A DNA stretch of 64,000 nucleotides from Portibacter marinus (GTDB lineage Bacteria; Bacteroidota; Bacteroidia; Chitinophagales; Saprospiraceae). This document shows, piece by piece, positions 34,839 to 43,772 of the stretch. A program made the position numbers and the translations under genes. Below the pieces are notes generated by a model. The model saw only the letters and a program-made list of their open reading frames with translations. It was not told the origin of the DNA and ran no database searches. Location of the stretch: the NCBI RefSeq assembly GCF_021533195.1, contig NZ_JAJNKB010000005.1, positions 186,001 to 250,000 of the forward strand, read 5' to 3'. Position 1 is the first letter of the stretch, and each line of letters opens with the position of its first letter.

Positions 34839-37673
34839 ATGAATAGAATGATTACCATGATTGCCTTTGTTTTTACTGCGATTACATTGGCACAATCCCA
34901 AATTGTCATCACAGAAATTATGTATAACCCCCCGGAAAGTGGCGGAGACTCCTTAGAATATATTGAAATATACAATCAGTCTGAGGCAGCCGTCAATCTC
35001 GATGGTTATGCTTTTGTAAGCGGTATAAATCATACTTTCAGTATGATGGAATTGGAGGCCGATGCCTATTTGGTATTGTCAATAGATTCCGTAGCATTAA
35101 GGTCGGTTATGGGTGTCGCTTCGCTTCAATGGGCTGCAGGGGCATTGAATAACAGTGGTGAGCTTATTCGTCTGGCGGATGCAGATGGAAATATTGTAGA
35201 TTCCCTGGAATACGGTACAACTTCGCCATGGCCTTTATTTTCGGATGGTGCTGCAGGTGGAGGTGCTTCCATAGAGCTTTGCATTGATCAGGAAGACAAC
35301 GCTGATGGTGCGAATTGGATGGCAGCAACTACGGGTTCAGGTGTGACCATTAATTCAGCTGAAGTGAAAGGAACTCCGGGAACTGCAAATAGTGCGGTGT
35401 GTACGGTTCCCCCAGCTGCAACTGTAATTGCCACAAGCAATGTTTTCACACCTTCGGACGTCACGATCAATATAGGTGAGAAAGTTTTATGGCGAAATGA
35501 GCAAGGCTTTCACAATGTAAATGGCAGCATTGCAACCTTTCCACAAAATCCTGAGGGCTTTGGAAATGGTGCCGCTTCTTCGGCTCCATGGGAGTACGAA
35601 TTCACATTTACCCAGGAGGGTGTCTATAACTATCAGTGTGATCCACATGCTTCGCTGGGCATGAATGGAACGGTAACGGTTATTAATGATATTCCTCAAT
35701 TGGTCATTACAGAGATCATGTACAATGATCCATCTAGTGATGATGTCGATAGTCTTGAGTTCATAGAAATATATAATAATGGAGATGATGTCTTCCTAGG
35801 AGACGTGACGCTGACCACTAATGTGATCAATTTCACTCTACCTGATATGACGCTACCTGCTGGTGATTTTTTGATCGTCAGCAAATTTGAGACGGCGTTT
35901 TTTGCTCAATCTGATGTGATGACTGTAGCTTTTCAAAATGGTGGATTAGGCAATAACTCTGATTCTGTGACTTTAAAATCCCAGAATGGTTCAATTATAG
36001 ATCAGGTCATCTATATGGACGGTGATGAATGGCCGGAAGAAGGAGATGGGCAAGGTAGTTCTATATCCCTATGTGATATTACAGCTGATAACAACATAGG
36101 AAGCAATTGGCAGGCCAGCAGTACCATTACAGAAAGAGAGTACGAAGAGGGCATGTTTATTTTTGCAAATCCCGGTGCCTTGAATGCCTGCCTGATTTCT
36201 ATTGCAGATGCCAGTGAAGTCGACGAGAACGGAACTGCTGTAAATGACGGACAGAATGTCATTCTCGACGGAATTGTATATGGGGTCAATCTTCGACCGG
36301 GCGGTCTGCAGTTTACAGTGATTGATGATGAAAATGAGGGCATTGCGGTCTTTAGTGCATCTGATGATTTAGGCTACGAGGTCAATGAGGGTGATGAAGT
36401 CAGGTTGATGGGAGAAATTGGACAATTTAATGGTTTGACTCAGATTTATGCGGATAGTGTAGAATTGTTAAGTACTAATAATAATTTAATAGCAGCTGAT
36501 ACGGTGACAACGCTCGGAGAGGCTACTGAATCAAGTTTGGTCACACTCAAAGATGTGGTATTGCTAGATCCTTCTGAATGGACCGGATCGGGTTCTGGGT
36601 TCAATGTCTCTGTTAGTAATGGCAGTGATACTTTCCAATTGCGGATAGATGCTGACGTTGAAGATTTGTATGACGGTGCTTATCCAACAGGTGTTTTCAA
36701 TGTTACTGGAATAGGAGGTCAGTTTGATAACTCTGAACCTTACCTGGATGGGTACCAGTTGTTACCGAGATATGCTGCTGATATTGAACCTTATGTCCCG
36801 TTTGTAGAGGCTTATCCTTTGGTAGATATCGCTGATGTCATTGAAGAAGATGACATGGGCAATGCCATATCCGAAGGTGAGCAGGTAGAAATCATTGGAG
36901 TGACTCATGGAACTAACTTCAGACCTTCGGGATTGCAATTTACCATCATAGATGACACAGGAGATGGAATCGGATTATTTTCTTCCGATAACCCATTTGA
37001 ATACAGTTATGCAGAAGGTGACTTGATCAGCATAAAGGGCACCATCAGTCAGTTTAATGGATTAACACAGATTAATCCGGATTCAATCAATGTCATAAGT
37101 AGTGGTATTGAGCTTCAGGATCCGCTGGTAGTCGAAGTATTGGGTGAAGAAACAGAATCCAAGTATATTAAAATAGAGTCTGCTAAAATTATAGACCCAA
37201 GTCAGTGGGCAGGAGATGGCAGTAGTTTCAATGTTCAGATAGAAACTGCTTCTGGTGCGATTTTCGATATGAGAATTGACTCAGACACAGAACTTTCAGA
37301 CCAACCACTGCCTGGTACAACGGTAATGATTACGGGAATCGGCGGTCAGTTTGATAATTCTGAGCCATATTTCGAAGGATATCAGATTTTACCAAGTTTT
37401 GAAGGAGATGTAGTGATGGTGAGTGATGTTAAGGATACTTACCTTGATGGTCAATCACTGCGCATTTTTCCAAATCCAGTGCAGGACTATTTGATGATCG
37501 ATACCGAATTGAAGTTAAAAAGTATTTCGATTTACAATGCTGAAGGCAGAAGATTGGAATTTGTTACCCAACCTTCTCCTAGAATCAACATGGCTCAATT
37601 GGCTCCAGGAACTTACATTGCTCACTTCATTGCTGAAGAAGGTGTCGTGATCAAAGAATTTATTAAATTATAG
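34839..37673 (+). CDS. Secreted multidomain protein: lamin-tail, cupredoxin, OB-like repeats, T9SS sorting domain
   Basis: The 944-residue protein has a signal peptide (ending TLAQSQ) and a lamin-tail domain from residue 22 (IVITEIMYNPPESGGDSLEYIEIYN). A plastocyanin-like domain with complete type 1 copper ligands follows (His225, Cys267, His270 and Met275, in YQCDPHASLGM). A second lamin-tail domain (LVITEIMYNDPS) and two tandem repeats of about 190 residues come next, each starting near ADASEVDENG or ADVIEEDDMGN and ending TGIGGQFDNSEPY. They look like OB-fold nucleic-acid-binding-type domains. The end is a T9SS sorting domain (RIFPNPVQDYL). An extracellular scaffold or redox role is possible; the function is unknown. 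Confidence 0.85.
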   Translation: MNRMITMIAFVFTAITLAQSQIVITEIMYNPPESGGDSLEYIEIYNQSEAAVNLDGYAFVSGINHTFSMMELEADAYLVLSIDSVALRSVMGVASLQWAAGALNNSGELIRLADADGNIVDSLEYGTTSPWPLFSDGAAGGGASIELCIDQEDNADGANWMAATTGSGVTINSAEVKGTPGTANSAVCTVPPAATVIATSNVFTPSDVTINIGEKVLWRNEQGFHNVNGSIATFPQNPEGFGNGAASSAPWEYEFTFTQEGVYNYQCDPHASLGMNGTVTVINDIPQLVITEIMYNDPSSDDVDSLEFIEIYNNGDDVFLGDVTLTTNVINFTLPDMTLPAGDFLIVSKFETAFFAQSDVMTVAFQNGGLGNNSDSVTLKSQNGSIIDQVIYMDGDEWPEEGDGQGSSISLCDITADNNIGSNWQASSTITEREYEEGMFIFANPGALNACLISIADASEVDENGTAVNDGQNVILDGIVYGVNLRPGGLQFTVIDDENEGIAVFSASDDLGYEVNEGDEVRLMGEIGQFNGLTQIYADSVELLSTNNNLIAADTVTTLGEATESSLVTLKDVVLLDPSEWTGSGSGFNVSVSNGSDTFQLRIDADVEDLYDGAYPTGVFNVTGIGGQFDNSEPYLDGYQLLPRYAADIEPYVPFVEAYPLVDIADVIEEDDMGNAISEGEQVEIIGVTHGTNFRPSGLQFTIIDDTGDGIGLFSSDNPFEYSYAEGDLISIKGTISQFNGLTQINPDSINVISSGIELQDPLVVEVLGEETESKYIKIESAKIIDPSQWAGDGSSFNVQIETASGAIFDMRIDSDTELSDQPLPGTTVMITGIGGQFDNSEPYFEGYQILPSFEGDVVMVSDVKDTYLDGQSLRIFPNPVQDYLMIDTELKLKSISIYNAEGRRLEFVTQPSPRINMAQLAPGTYIAHFIAEEGVVIKEFIKL

Positions 37674-37680
37674 GGCCTAT

Positions 37681-37717
37681 ATGCGGGTCTGCTTTATATG
37701 GTGGACCCGCATTTTTT
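37681..37717 (+). terminator. Intrinsic terminator after the lamin-tail protein gene
   Basis: ATGCGGGTC and GACCCGCAT form a perfect 9-bp stem with a 14-base loop, followed by six Ts. It begins 7 bp after the stop and touches the stop codon of the convergent phosphoribosyltransferase gene. Confidence 0.9.
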
Positions 37718-38210
37718 ACACCAGATTAACCTCGAAATTGCCCTCTTCAGAGATGTCCACTTTGATGCTTTCCTTTACCGTCGTAGCCAATTCCAGCCCC
37801 ATGTAGTCAACTTTAACAGGGAAGTTTTTATGCTTTCTGTTAACTAGAACGGCTACTTCTACTTTTTTAGGCAATACATTTAAGATAGGCTTGAATGCGT
37901 AAAATATCGTTCTTCCAGTATTGGCAACATCATCGACGATAATCACAGTTTTACCTTTTAGATAATCCTCGCCATCCTCGATGGTCGCATCATTCTTCAA
38001 AGGTGATTTAGGGTTGATCGAAATGCGTTTGATGGTCAGTTTTTGATCATAAATTTTCTTTAGTTCTGATTCCAAAAGTGTGGCAAATGAATAGCCGGTA
38101 TTGTTCATTCCCAACAAAACGATCTCTTTTTCATCGAAGTTATGCTCCAGAATTTCAATGGCCAATCTGGTTATTTTCTGCTTTATCTGATCGTGATTTA
38201 GTACTTTCAT
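37716..38210 (-). CDS. PyrR-like phosphoribosyltransferase
   Basis: The 164-residue type I phosphoribosyltransferase has the PRPP-binding loop VIIVDDVANTGRT near the middle and the N-terminal LNHDQIKQKITRLAIEILE typical of PyrR-like members. Such proteins act as uracil phosphoribosyltransferases or regulators of pyrimidine genes. No pyrimidine gene is adjacent here, so the role is uncertain. It is a single gene, divergent from the Fe-S oxidoreductase operon. Confidence 0.82.
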   Translation of the reverse strand: MKVLNHDQIKQKITRLAIEILEHNFDEKEIVLLGMNNTGYSFATLLESELKKIYDQKLTIKRISINPKSPLKNDATIEDGEDYLKGKTVIIVDDVANTGRTIFYAFKPILNVLPKKVEVAVLVNRKHKNFPVKVDYMGLELATTVKESIKVDISEEGNFEVNLV

Positions 38211-38349
38211 GTGACTTTGCTATTCTTAGTCTGTCGAATATTCAGCGTGGGTGAATGTAGAAAAATTCTTTTAACTTTAATATGAAAATTTTCTTAATGA
38301 AAGATTTAATGTGCATTTTTGACTTTGAGTCAAATTTTAGATTTACACT

Positions 38350-39705
38350 ATGGGACTAGAGCAGGTTATATTTGTAATGATCACCCTGGTAGCTTTTTAC
38401 TTTGCTTACAAGCAATTTTCAAAGTTGCGTGCCAATGTTTTTCTTGGAAAGCCAGATGCTACTGAAGGGCCGACTGGTCAGCGCTGGAAAAATGTTTTAT
38501 TGGTGGCTTTTGGACAAAAGAAGATGTTTAAGAGGCTGATTCCGGCGGTTATGCATTTGTTTATCTATGTCGCCTTTCTATTTACCCAGGTTGAACTGAT
38601 CGAAATTTTGATTGATGGGATCTTTGGGGTGCACCGCTTCTTTGCTCCTATCCTCGGCGGACTTTATACGTTTATTATTAATTTTATTGAGATCCTATCT
38701 GTCCTGGCCTTTGTTGCAACCATTGTTTTTCTAGCAAGAAGAAACTTACTAAAGATACCAAGATTTGTAAAATCTGAAATGACCTGGTGGCCGAAGCTCG
38801 ACGCCAATTTGATCTTGATAGGCGAGTTGGTACTTTTGATTGGGATTTTTACAATGAATGGAGCGGATGTTGCACTACAGAAAATTGACCCGGAACACTA
38901 TCCCGATACCGGTTATCTTGCGATCAGCAGTACTTTCTCTTCTTTTATATTTGACGGACTGCCTAAGGGACTTTTGGTCACCCTTGAGCGCGCAGGTTGG
39001 TGGTTACATATATTAACAGTATACGCTTTTTTGAACTATTTGCCTAAGTCTAAGCATCTGCACATTATGTTTGCATTCCCCAATACCTACTACGCAAAGC
39101 TAAAGCCGAGAGGAGAAATGGAAAACATGCCGGAGATTATGAATGAGGTTAAATCGATGATGGGATTAGCTCCCGAGGGAGAAATTTCTGAAGAGATTCC
39201 GGAATTTGGGGCTAACGATATTTTTGATTTTTCATGGAAGAATATTCTGGGCGCTTATTCGTGTACGGAATGCGGAAGATGCACGGCGGAATGTCCGGCA
39301 AACATTACGGGAAAAAAATTGTCACCTAGAAAGATATTGATGGATATCCGGGATAGGGTAACTGAAGTGAGAAACAATTTGGAAACCGGAGATATCAAAT
39401 ATATTGCTGAGGAAAAGAGGGGAGAAGGGGTCAAGTTGGCGCCGGAGAATTATGATGATGGTAAGTCATTATTTGACTACATTACCAGGGAGGAATTACA
39501 TGCTTGTACTACTTGTAACGCATGTGTGGAAGCGTGTCCTATTTTAATAGACCCGCTTGAGCCGATTCTAAAGATGAGGAGATATGAGATATTGACGGAA
39601 TCTGCTGGACCTGCGGAGTGGACGCCGATGTTTACGGCTATTGAAAATGGGGGAGCGGTGTGGCAGGTGCCGGATGATAGGGATGCATGGACGAGAGAGG
39701 GGTGA
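38350..39705 (+). CDS. Membrane-bound 4Fe-4S oxidoreductase subunit (HdrD/NarI-like)
   Basis: The 451-residue protein has several membrane segments in the first 240 residues (a NarI/cytochrome b-like region with His residues in MHLFIYVAF and WWLHILTVYAF). A soluble domain with two 4Fe-4S ferredoxin motifs, CTECGRCTAECP and CTTCNACVEACP, follows. With the next gene (CCG-domain subunit) it resembles heterodisulfide-reductase HdrDE or GlpC-type electron-transfer modules that exchange electrons with the quinone pool. Physiological donor and acceptor are unknown. The next gene starts 127 bp later, and a dispersed palindromic repeat sits in that gap. Confidence 0.82.
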   Translation: MGLEQVIFVMITLVAFYFAYKQFSKLRANVFLGKPDATEGPTGQRWKNVLLVAFGQKKMFKRLIPAVMHLFIYVAFLFTQVELIEILIDGIFGVHRFFAPILGGLYTFIINFIEILSVLAFVATIVFLARRNLLKIPRFVKSEMTWWPKLDANLILIGELVLLIGIFTMNGADVALQKIDPEHYPDTGYLAISSTFSSFIFDGLPKGLLVTLERAGWWLHILTVYAFLNYLPKSKHLHIMFAFPNTYYAKLKPRGEMENMPEIMNEVKSMMGLAPEGEISEEIPEFGANDIFDFSWKNILGAYSCTECGRCTAECPANITGKKLSPRKILMDIRDRVTEVRNNLETGDIKYIAEEKRGEGVKLAPENYDDGKSLFDYITREELHACTTCNACVEACPILIDPLEPILKMRRYEILTESAGPAEWTPMFTAIENGGAVWQVPDDRDAWTREG

Positions 39706-39736
39706 GGGATTCACGGCTGGAGGTTCGGAGTTGGGA

Positions 39737-39757
39737 CTGGCAACTTCCATTTGCCAG
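39737..39757. repeat. Single dispersed palindromic repeat inside the Fe-S operon
   Basis: The element reads CTGGCAACTT, then CCATTTGCCAG. It is a 9-bp inverted repeat with one mismatch and matches the GGCAAATGGAATTTGCC family in reverse orientation. Its flank TTGGGA on the left equals the tail of the other copies. It lies between the two Fe-S subunit genes. Confidence 0.8.
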
Positions 39758-39832
39758 ATCAAGCGGACAGATTACTAAAAGCGAAAAAGTATTTTCGTAG
39801 TTGAAAAGGATCAAAAACAAGAAAAAAAGTAA

Positions 39833-40612
39833 ATGAACGTACCGATTATGGCCGATTTGGCCGCCGAGGGAAAGAAACCAGAAATTCTGTTCTGGGTGGG
39901 ATGCGCTGGCAGCTTTGATGCAAGGGCTCAAAAAGTGACAAAATCATTGGCCACTATACTGAATAATGTAGGGGTTGACTTTGCTATCCTTGGCAACGAA
40001 GAATCATGTACAGGAGATCCGGCTAGAAGAGCGGGAAATGAATTTGTCTTTCAGATGTCTGCCCTTCAAAACATTGAAACGCTAAATATGTATGGTGTTG
40101 AGAGAATCGTGACGGCCTGTCCTCATTGCTTTAACACCTTGAAGAATGAATATCCAGCCTTAGGAGGAAATTACAAGGTGATTCACCATTCCCAACTTCT
40201 TCAGGAATTGATAGAGGCTGGAAAATTGAAAGTGGAAGGAGGTAGCTTCAAAGGAAAAAAAATCACTTATCATGATTCGTGCTACATGGGAAGAGTCAAT
40301 GGCGAATATACGGCGCCTCGCGAAGTCATTGAGGCATTGGATACGGACCTGGTAGAGCTGAAAAGATGCAAAACAAAAGGGCTATGTTGTGGTGCTGGAG
40401 GTGCTCAGATGTTCAAGGAAGATGAACCGGGAGAAAAGCGGATCAATATGGAAAGGACGGAGGAAATTATTGAATCGGGTGCAAGTATTGTTGCGGCCAA
40501 CTGCCCATTTTGCCTGACCATGCTTCAAGATGGAGTGACTGCCAAAGACAAAGAGGAAGAAATCATGGTTTACGATCTTGCTGAACTAATCGTACAAAAC
40601 AATAATTGGTAG
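39833..40612 (+). CDS. CCG-domain Fe-S oxidoreductase subunit (HdrB/GlpC-like)
   Basis: The 259-residue protein has two cysteine-rich CCG regions: CAGSFDARAQK with CPHCFNTLKNEYP, and CKTKGLCCGAGGAQMF with CPFCLTMLQDG. Such domains hold non-cubane or 4Fe-4S clusters in heterodisulfide reductase subunit B, lactate oxidase LutA and GlpC. The start MNVPIMADLAAEGKKPEILFWVGC is typical of Bacteroidota members. It works with the preceding membrane subunit. The conserved protein that follows starts only 4 bp after the stop and is probably translated from the same message. Confidence 0.85.
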   Translation: MNVPIMADLAAEGKKPEILFWVGCAGSFDARAQKVTKSLATILNNVGVDFAILGNEESCTGDPARRAGNEFVFQMSALQNIETLNMYGVERIVTACPHCFNTLKNEYPALGGNYKVIHHSQLLQELIEAGKLKVEGGSFKGKKITYHDSCYMGRVNGEYTAPREVIEALDTDLVELKRCKTKGLCCGAGGAQMFKEDEPGEKRINMERTEEIIESGASIVAANCPFCLTMLQDGVTAKDKEEEIMVYDLAELIVQNNNW

Positions 40613-40616
40613 AGAT

Positions 40617-41096
40617 ATGACCGATCTGATAGCACTTGACGAATCATCGAAAGTTTGGGTTTACCATTGCTCTGATATCATTCCGGATGAAAAGATTCCT
40701 GAAATGAAGAAGTACATCTTTAATTTCGTAAGTCAATGGGTCAGTCATAACCAGGCATTAAAGGCCTACGGAAACATATTTCACAATCGTTTTCTTTGCT
40801 TATTTGTAGATGAAACACAAGCAGGTGCAAGCGGTTGTAGCATTGATAGTTCAGTTAGGTTTATCAAGAATTTGGGGGAACACTACAAGGTCGATTTTTT
40901 CGATCGCATGATTTTCTCTTATATTAAGAATGATGAAGTACATACCGCAAGGCGACTGGAATTAAAGTCTTTGTACGATAACGGCAATATTAACGACCAG
41001 ACGCTTTTTTTTAATCCTCTGGTGAAAAATAAAGGTGAGTTTATAGATCATTGGTTGGTTCCACTCGGAGATAGCTGGATGAAAAGAATGGTTTAA
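40617..41096 (+). CDS. Conserved Bacteroidota protein of unknown function
   Basis: The 159-residue soluble protein (MTDLIALDESSKVWVYHCSD) has no signal peptide, membrane segment or nucleotide-binding loop. Homologues in public annotation are sometimes labelled as ABC-transporter ATPase, but no Walker motif is visible here, so that label is not supported. Position 4 bp after the CCG-domain gene suggests a role linked to that Fe-S complex, perhaps maturation or an accessory function, which is inference. Confidence 0.7.
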   Translation: MTDLIALDESSKVWVYHCSDIIPDEKIPEMKKYIFNFVSQWVSHNQALKAYGNIFHNRFLCLFVDETQAGASGCSIDSSVRFIKNLGEHYKVDFFDRMIFSYIKNDEVHTARRLELKSLYDNGNINDQTLFFNPLVKNKGEFIDHWLVPLGDSWMKRMV

Positions 41097-41127
41097 TCGA
41101 TTTTTATCTTCCCAATGGAACAGATTA

Positions 41128-41135
41128 TACTTTCG
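41128..41135 (+). promoter_or_regulatory. TAnnTTTG-like -7 element
   Basis: TACTTTCG (7 of 8 to consensus, the same C variant as in the susC promoter) lies 16 bp before the ATG of the next gene. No clear -33 element. Confidence 0.45.
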
Positions 41136-41151
41136 CGGAGTTTAATAGTAT

Positions 41152-41613
41152 ATGTTAGGTAAAGTAAAGAACTGGTTAGGTATAGAAGGTGTCAAGATGG
41201 AAATCGAAACACCTGAGAGGATAAAGCTCAGAGATGGCGTTGTGAAAGGGGCTATTTTGTTTCAGAGCATGACTGATAAAAAGGTCACCAAAGTGAAAAT
41301 TGAACTCATCGAAAAATATACCCGGGGAAGAGGAAAAAGTAAATTGATAAACGAGTATCATCTCGGCTCACTGGAGGTCAATGATGAATTAGAAATCAAG
41401 GCCAATGGTCAGTTAAGATTAGACTTTAAGCTCTTATTTGCTCCTAAAACATCTGAAATGGATGACATGGGTAGGAATCTTTTGCTTAAGGGCCCTGTAG
41501 CTTTAGCCAAACTTATCAAAGGAGCAAAATCACAGTATCGACTAGAGGTAGAAGCTAAAGTGCCCGGTACCGCACTAAATCCAATAGCCAGAAAGGAGAT
41601 CAATTTTTATTGA
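41152..41613 (+). CDS. Arrestin/Spo0M-like beta-sandwich protein
   Basis: The 153-residue protein (MLGKVKNWLGIEGVKMEIETP) is predicted all-beta, with a pattern like the sporulation-control protein Spo0M/arrestin fold: VVKGAILFQSMTDKKVTKVKIELIEKYTRGRG, then a RLDFKLLF strand and YRLEVEAKVPGTALNPIARKEINFY. Function in non-sporulating bacteria is unknown. It is cytoplasmic and overlaps the end of the convergent lipoprotein gene by 7 bp. Confidence 0.6.
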   Translation: MLGKVKNWLGIEGVKMEIETPERIKLRDGVVKGAILFQSMTDKKVTKVKIELIEKYTRGRGKSKLINEYHLGSLEVNDELEIKANGQLRLDFKLLFAPKTSEMDDMGRNLLLKGPVALAKLIKGAKSQYRLEVEAKVPGTALNPIARKEINFY

Positions 41614-42290
41614 TTCAACTTGTTTTTTTCCTCGATGGCTTTCAATACTTCTTCTGGACTTTTGCCTAGGTTTTCCAAAGAAAATTGGGCATCATCTGCA
41701 AAATCATTGTTGGGATATCTTTCCAAAAACAACTCGTAAGCTTCTTTTGCTTCTTCCATTCTTCCCAATTCATTTTCTAGTGTAAATGCTTTGATAAAGA
41801 GAGCAGATGGAGTTTTTTGATAGTCAGGATAGTCGGTAATAAGCTTATCATAAATACTCAAAGCTTTATCATAAGTCTTTAGCAACTTGGCAATCTCAGC
41901 AGCATCAAATAGATATTCGGGCGTCTTTGGATCATCAGGGGCTGATGCCGCATATGCTTCACAAGCATCGACAAATTTAAAAGCTTCGGTTCTATTAATT
42001 CCGTATTGATCAGGGTTCTCCAGCCTTGTTTGCTTTAAATTTTCAATGATTTGAGCTGGGCTTTGTGTACCCATTTTAGATTTTAATTCATCAGCCTTAG
42101 CGTGATCGGGATAATTTTTGAGCAGATTACCGTAGATCACATTTGCAACTTGTGGCTTATTCCTATTTTCCAGATCCTGAGCCATGGCATACAGCTCATC
42201 AAAATCACTCCCCTTGGTATTTGAGTCAGAATTACAGCTGAACAAACCCAATAATGCAAAAAACAAACATTGATAAATTATCCTTTTCAT
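41607..42290 (-). CDS. TPR-repeat lipoprotein
   Basis: The 227-residue protein (from MKRIIYQCLFFALLGLFSC) has a lipoprotein-type signal with Cys19, then a helical region with tetratricopeptide-like repeats (KPQVANVIYGNLLKNYPDHAKADEL, YDKALSIYDKLITDYPDYQKTPSALF, MEEAKEAYELFLERYPNNDFADDA). The pattern recalls YbgF/BamD-like periplasmic scaffolds, but the exact family is not fixed. A start 18 bp upstream is possible. Confidence 0.72.
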   Translation of the reverse strand: MKRIIYQCLFFALLGLFSCNSDSNTKGSDFDELYAMAQDLENRNKPQVANVIYGNLLKNYPDHAKADELKSKMGTQSPAQIIENLKQTRLENPDQYGINRTEAFKFVDACEAYAASAPDDPKTPEYLFDAAEIAKLLKTYDKALSIYDKLITDYPDYQKTPSALFIKAFTLENELGRMEEAKEAYELFLERYPNNDFADDAQFSLENLGKSPEEVLKAIEEKNKLNQ

Positions 42291-42415
42291 CCTTAAATTT
42301 ATATTCAAGCCGCAAAAATAGACTTAGTTACTCAACTATCCAATACATTTTTCATTTTACTCATATATTACGAACAAGTAATGCTTCCATTGAATAATAA
42401 TACTAAAATTAATAG

Positions 42416-43732
42416 ATGGCCAAAGTGAATTTTTTCTGGTTTCGAAGGGATCTCAGACTTCAAGACAATGCAGGATTATACCGTATTTTAAAAATGGAAA
42501 AAGAGGTCATCCCTGTATTCATTTTTGACAAGGAAATTCTGGACAAACTGGAAGACAAGAGGGATGCAAGAGTAGAATTTATCTACAATACCATTTCCCA
42601 AATTAAAGCGGAATTAAGGGAGCTAAACTCAGATATTATTGTAAAATACGGTTACCCGCTTGAAATTTGGAAAGACCTGTTAGAAGAATTTGATGTCCAT
42701 TCTATTTATACCAATAGAGATTATGAAACCTATGCTAAAGATAGGGACAAGCAGGTAAAAGAGCTTATTGAGTCTAAAGGTGGTATTTTCAACGATTATA
42801 AAGATCATGTACTATTTGAAAGCACTGAAGTCAGGAAGGATGACGGTGATCCTTACATTGTTTTTTCTCCCTACAAGAAAACCTGGCTTTCTAAAATTGA
42901 CAATGGAAAAGATGATTTTTTTCTAAAGTCTTATCCTTGTGAAAAATACTATGACGGTTTTAAAAAGAACATTGATTTCAAAATGATCACTCTCGAAGAA
43001 ATGGGTTTTCAAAAAAGCAACATTGACATACCACCCAAAACTGTAAATCAGTCCACCATCAAGGAATATGACAAGAAAAGAAACTTCCCTGCAATCGATG
43101 GTACTTCACGTCTTGGAATACACTATCGGTTTGGTACGATAAGTATTCGGGATAAGGCGCGAAAGGCCTGGGACCTCAATGAAGTTTACCTGAGTGAATT
43201 AATCTGGAGGGACTTTTATTCGCAGATTCTGAATGAATTCCCGCACGTAGAAGAGGAAGCTTTTCGAAAAAAATATGATCGCATTGAATGGAGAAATAAT
43301 GAGGAGGAATTTGCTGCATGGTGCGAAGGGAGAACAGGTTATAAGATCGTGGATGCGGGAATGAGAGAGTTAAATGAAACTGGATATATGCATAACAGGG
43401 TCAGAATGATTACGGCCAGTTTTTTGACAAAACATCTACTGATTGATTGGAGATGGGGCGAGGCCTATTTTGCTAAAAAGCTATTGGACTATGATCTCGC
43501 GAGTAATAATGGAGGTTGGCAGTGGGCAGCGGGAAGTGGCACCGATGCTGCGCCGTATTTTAGGATTTTTAATCCTTATACTCAAATCAAGAAGTTTGAT
43601 AAGAACCTGGAATACGTGAATCAGTGGGTGCCTGAACATGATACTGATGATTACCCGAAGGAGATCGTTGAGCACAAAGCGGCCAGAGAACGATGTCTTA
43701 AAGTATACAAGGAAGCTTTAAATCAATCCTAG
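42416..43732 (+). CDS. phrB: Deoxyribodipyrimidine photolyase (class I)
   Basis: The 438-residue protein starts VNFFWFRRDLRLQDNAGLY, the antenna-binding domain, and has the FAD domain with RDFYSQILNEFPHV, GYMHNRVRMITASFLTKHLLIDWRWGE and NGGWQWAAGSGTDAAPYFRIFNP. The last block is the photolyase/cryptochrome signature. Photolyases repair UV-induced cyclobutane pyrimidine dimers using light. The N and W residues of the active site look intact, and no cryptochrome-type C-terminal extension is present. It is a single gene between divergent and tandem neighbours. Confidence 0.94.
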   Translation: MAKVNFFWFRRDLRLQDNAGLYRILKMEKEVIPVFIFDKEILDKLEDKRDARVEFIYNTISQIKAELRELNSDIIVKYGYPLEIWKDLLEEFDVHSIYTNRDYETYAKDRDKQVKELIESKGGIFNDYKDHVLFESTEVRKDDGDPYIVFSPYKKTWLSKIDNGKDDFFLKSYPCEKYYDGFKKNIDFKMITLEEMGFQKSNIDIPPKTVNQSTIKEYDKKRNFPAIDGTSRLGIHYRFGTISIRDKARKAWDLNEVYLSELIWRDFYSQILNEFPHVEEEAFRKKYDRIEWRNNEEEFAAWCEGRTGYKIVDAGMRELNETGYMHNRVRMITASFLTKHLLIDWRWGEAYFAKKLLDYDLASNNGGWQWAAGSGTDAAPYFRIFNPYTQIKKFDKNLEYVNQWVPEHDTDDYPKEIVEHKAARERCLKVYKEALNQS

Positions 43733-43772
43733 CAACTGTTTAAATTTTTGTAATTTAGGAGAAATTTTTGTT

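Noticed and set aside
40617-41096. ABC-transporter ATPase label for the small conserved protein
   Set aside because: No Walker A, Walker B or signature motif is visible in the 159 residues.
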